60,734 bases of DNA from an uncultured Porphyromonadaceae bacterium (lineage in GTDB: Bacteria > Bacteroidota > Bacteroidia > Bacteroidales > Muribaculaceae), in assembly GCA_902491625.1 (NCBI GenBank), contig CABUIO010000012.1, positions 1-60,734 of the forward strand, read 5' to 3'. The translations under genes and the position numbers were made by a program. Below are positions 59,451 to 60,734 of this stretch, in pieces (position 1 is the first letter of the stretch; every line of letters begins with the position of its first letter). The notes under the pieces were generated by a model. That model worked only from the letters and a program-made list of their open reading frames with translations, ran no database searches and was not told where the DNA came from.

Positions 59451-59470
59451 ATTTTCTGTCCTTCACCAAT

Positions 59471-59490
59471 GGAGAAAAGATGTTTTCTCC
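59471..59490 (-). promoter_or_regulatory. Leader hairpin upstream of the MNT gene
   Basis: GGAGAAAA (59471-59478) and TTTTCTCC (59483-59490) form a perfect 8-bp stem with a GATG loop, between the MNT promoter and its ATG at 59450. It could be an operator or RNA control site. Confidence 0.4.
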
Positions 59491-59494
59491 GTTG

Positions 59495-59524
59495 CAAATA
59501 TAAACAAATTTCCTGATACCACAA
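59495..59524 (-). promoter_or_regulatory. Promoter of the MNT-bla unit
   Basis: Minus strand TTG (plus 59522-59524), a 19-bp spacer, TATATTTG (plus 59495-59502). The leader to the ATG at 59450 is ~40 nt and contains the hairpin 59471-59490. Confidence 0.75.
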
Positions 59525-59692
59525 TCCACTGATTCACTGATTCCACAGCCACATCACGAATTTAAGAAATTGTTTTGCCGTAATTCACAAAAGTTTTCGT
59601 AACTTTACAGCGCATCCCCCCCGACAGAGGCCGGATGTCGGTTAAGGTCAACGGGATGCGGACATATTCTCAAAGCTCAAAAAATTACAACT

Positions 59693-60712
59693 ATGAAGCT
59701 GAAGATCTGTTTTCTGGTTTTAGGTTTGCTGCTCACCGCATCGCCGGCCATGCCGCAGGCCTTTGGTGGGTTATCTAAATTTTCGAGCGGTGTCAAAAGG
59801 ATCCGCACATCTTCATGGAAAACTCCCAAACCACCCAAACCGCCTAAACCGCCAAGAGTATCCACTTCCGGCGTGTCGGGATATAACTCCGGAAATGGTC
59901 TCGGAAGCACGATTCTGCCCGGTGTAGGAAATGCCATATTAAACGGAGACAATGATTCAGACTCCAATCGTCGGAAAGCGGTACCCGACGTTATAATACC
60001 CGGCAATACAATAGGAGAAAGGAGACCGATATTTACGGCACCGCAACCTCTGGGTTTATGCCAACTGAAGGATCCTATAGAGATGATGGATGAGTCGATG
60101 GCTAAGCAATATCCGGACGAAAAAAAGCTCATAGATCGAGGCGCGTTTGACAAAGATCCTGTCATGCTGTTTTATTGGGCAGACTTTGCCAAGCGCAAGG
60201 TTAGCGATGAAGATGCCCTCGAAATTATGAACCATATCGACCCCAAGACACTGACTCCCGCTATTCTGTATCATTTTCCCAAATATTTTAAAGCCATACA
60301 GGAGTACGGTCCGAAGCTTGCCTATCTGCTTAACGCGAGAGCCTATCTGCAAATGGCAAAAGCAAAAAATGCCGGCAGGGATTGCGACTCCGCACGTATG
60401 CAGGGCGGCGACACGCTACTGACTGTCACCGGTAAATACATGCCGTTTCTTAAACCGTTGACCGAGCTAAGTTGCTTCTACGATCCCGCAAAAGAGATAG
60501 AGCGCTATAAGATTACGGCCGACTCCCTGATTGCCAATTACGGACAACTGCCTCCTGAATTTAAAGCAGCTTTTTTCACCGACTTCCTTGCCACACTTCA
60601 CAGCGCCAAGGAATATCATGCCGCTCTTGATTATTTCGAGATGGAACAGCTCAAAAGCTATCCCGATTCACTGGCCGACTATAGTACTCCCCGTTTTTCG
60701 ACAGGGGTTTAA
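59693..60712 (+). CDS. Secreted protein with Pro-rich linker, possibly frameshifted at its 3' end
   Basis: 339 residues in the open frame. Signal peptide MKLKICFLVLGLLLTASPAMPQ. A Lys/Pro-rich stretch (TPKPPKPPKPPR, residues ~45-55) is followed by a Gly/Asn-rich segment, then a mostly helical domain (residues ~120-330) with no recognised family. The frame stops at TAA 60710-60712 soon after SLADYSTPRF. One extra T in the T5 run at 60694-60698 would continue as FFDRGLNLNKFQN to the window edge. Function unknown; more AT-rich than most of the window. Confidence 0.7.
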   Translation: MKLKICFLVLGLLLTASPAMPQAFGGLSKFSSGVKRIRTSSWKTPKPPKPPKPPRVSTSGVSGYNSGNGLGSTILPGVGNAILNGDNDSDSNRRKAVPDVIIPGNTIGERRPIFTAPQPLGLCQLKDPIEMMDESMAKQYPDEKKLIDRGAFDKDPVMLFYWADFAKRKVSDEDALEIMNHIDPKTLTPAILYHFPKYFKAIQEYGPKLAYLLNARAYLQMAKAKNAGRDCDSARMQGGDTLLTVTGKYMPFLKPLTELSCFYDPAKEIERYKITADSLIANYGQLPPEFKAAFFTDFLATLHSAKEYHAALDYFEMEQLKSYPDSLADYSTPRFSTGV

Positions 60713-60734
60713 ACTTAAATAAATTTCAGAACAA

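Noticed and set aside
59130..59700. HEPN (HepT) toxin partner of the MNT gene
   Set aside because: No frame of suitable size or motif on either side; the next gene on the strand is bla.

Overview
The window is a 60.7 kb chromosomal segment of a moderately GC-rich member of the Bacteroidota, most likely order Bacteroidales. The evidence is many promoters of the form TTG-N19/20-TAnnTTTG with few Shine-Dalgarno sequences, a TonB-dependent receptor with a carboxypeptidase-regulatory domain, an LptF/LptG permease with a long C-terminal extension, a subclass A2-like class A beta-lactamase, a short-chain L-threonine dehydrogenase paired with Kbl, and a giant fibronectin-rich surface protein. The high GC fits a gut Muribaculaceae-type genome; the family assignment is inference.

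Layout. 1-5.0 kb: giant secreted or surface protein, then stacked hairpins and a palindromic element. 5.0-9.4 kb: AT-rich lipoprotein, MFS exporter, macro-like protein, tRNA-Ser, two GYF_2/TM2 membrane proteins and a DUF2752 protein. 9.5-15.9 kb: asparaginase, RibBA, an S9 peptidase, an SPFH protein. 16.0-21.6 kb: tRNA-Leu, an LptF/LptG permease, and an MscS channel followed by two RyR-domain genes, the first cut by an in-frame TAG. 21.7-26.9 kb: pta-ackA, lgt, fabD, asd. 27.0-29.5 kb: tRNA-Pro, queF-queC-queD-queE, tRNA-Thr. 29.7-33.5 kb (minus strand): OLD-like ATPase/TOPRIM, ABC-F, RidA. 33.7-38.3 kb: MgtC family, CPA2 antiporter, guaA. 38.6-43.6 kb: K+ channel, HdeD-like protein, small secreted proteins, pepT, ZIP transporter. 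43.8-48.8 kb: TonB receptor and divergent kbl/tdh. 48.8-51.4 kb: a GxxExxY cassette, a small TonB-domain protein, a TIR-bounded noncoding element, an alpha/beta hydrolase. 51.5-58.0 kb: RelA/SpoT, lipoprotein, TlpA-like thioredoxin, OPT transporter. 58.1-60.7 kb: beta-lactamase, MNT nucleotidyltransferase, and a secreted protein that may be frameshifted.

Functional units: pta-ackA make acetate and ATP; que genes run from GTP-derived precursors to preQ1; kbl and tdh convert threonine to glycine and acetyl-CoA; the MscS-RyR group looks like an ion-flux or sensing unit; MNT and bla probably share one transcript.

The most unusual content is noncoding. (i) Six copies of a 16-bp unit, in pairs 24 bp apart and in inverted orientation, flank the GxxExxY gene. 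(ii) A structured repeat occurs twice with compensatory base changes in its stems; one copy lies inside a 329-bp element with 37-bp inverted ends. (iii) A ~200-bp palindromic intergenic repeat occurs as two full copies and one partial copy. All calls come from reading the sequence; no database searches were run.
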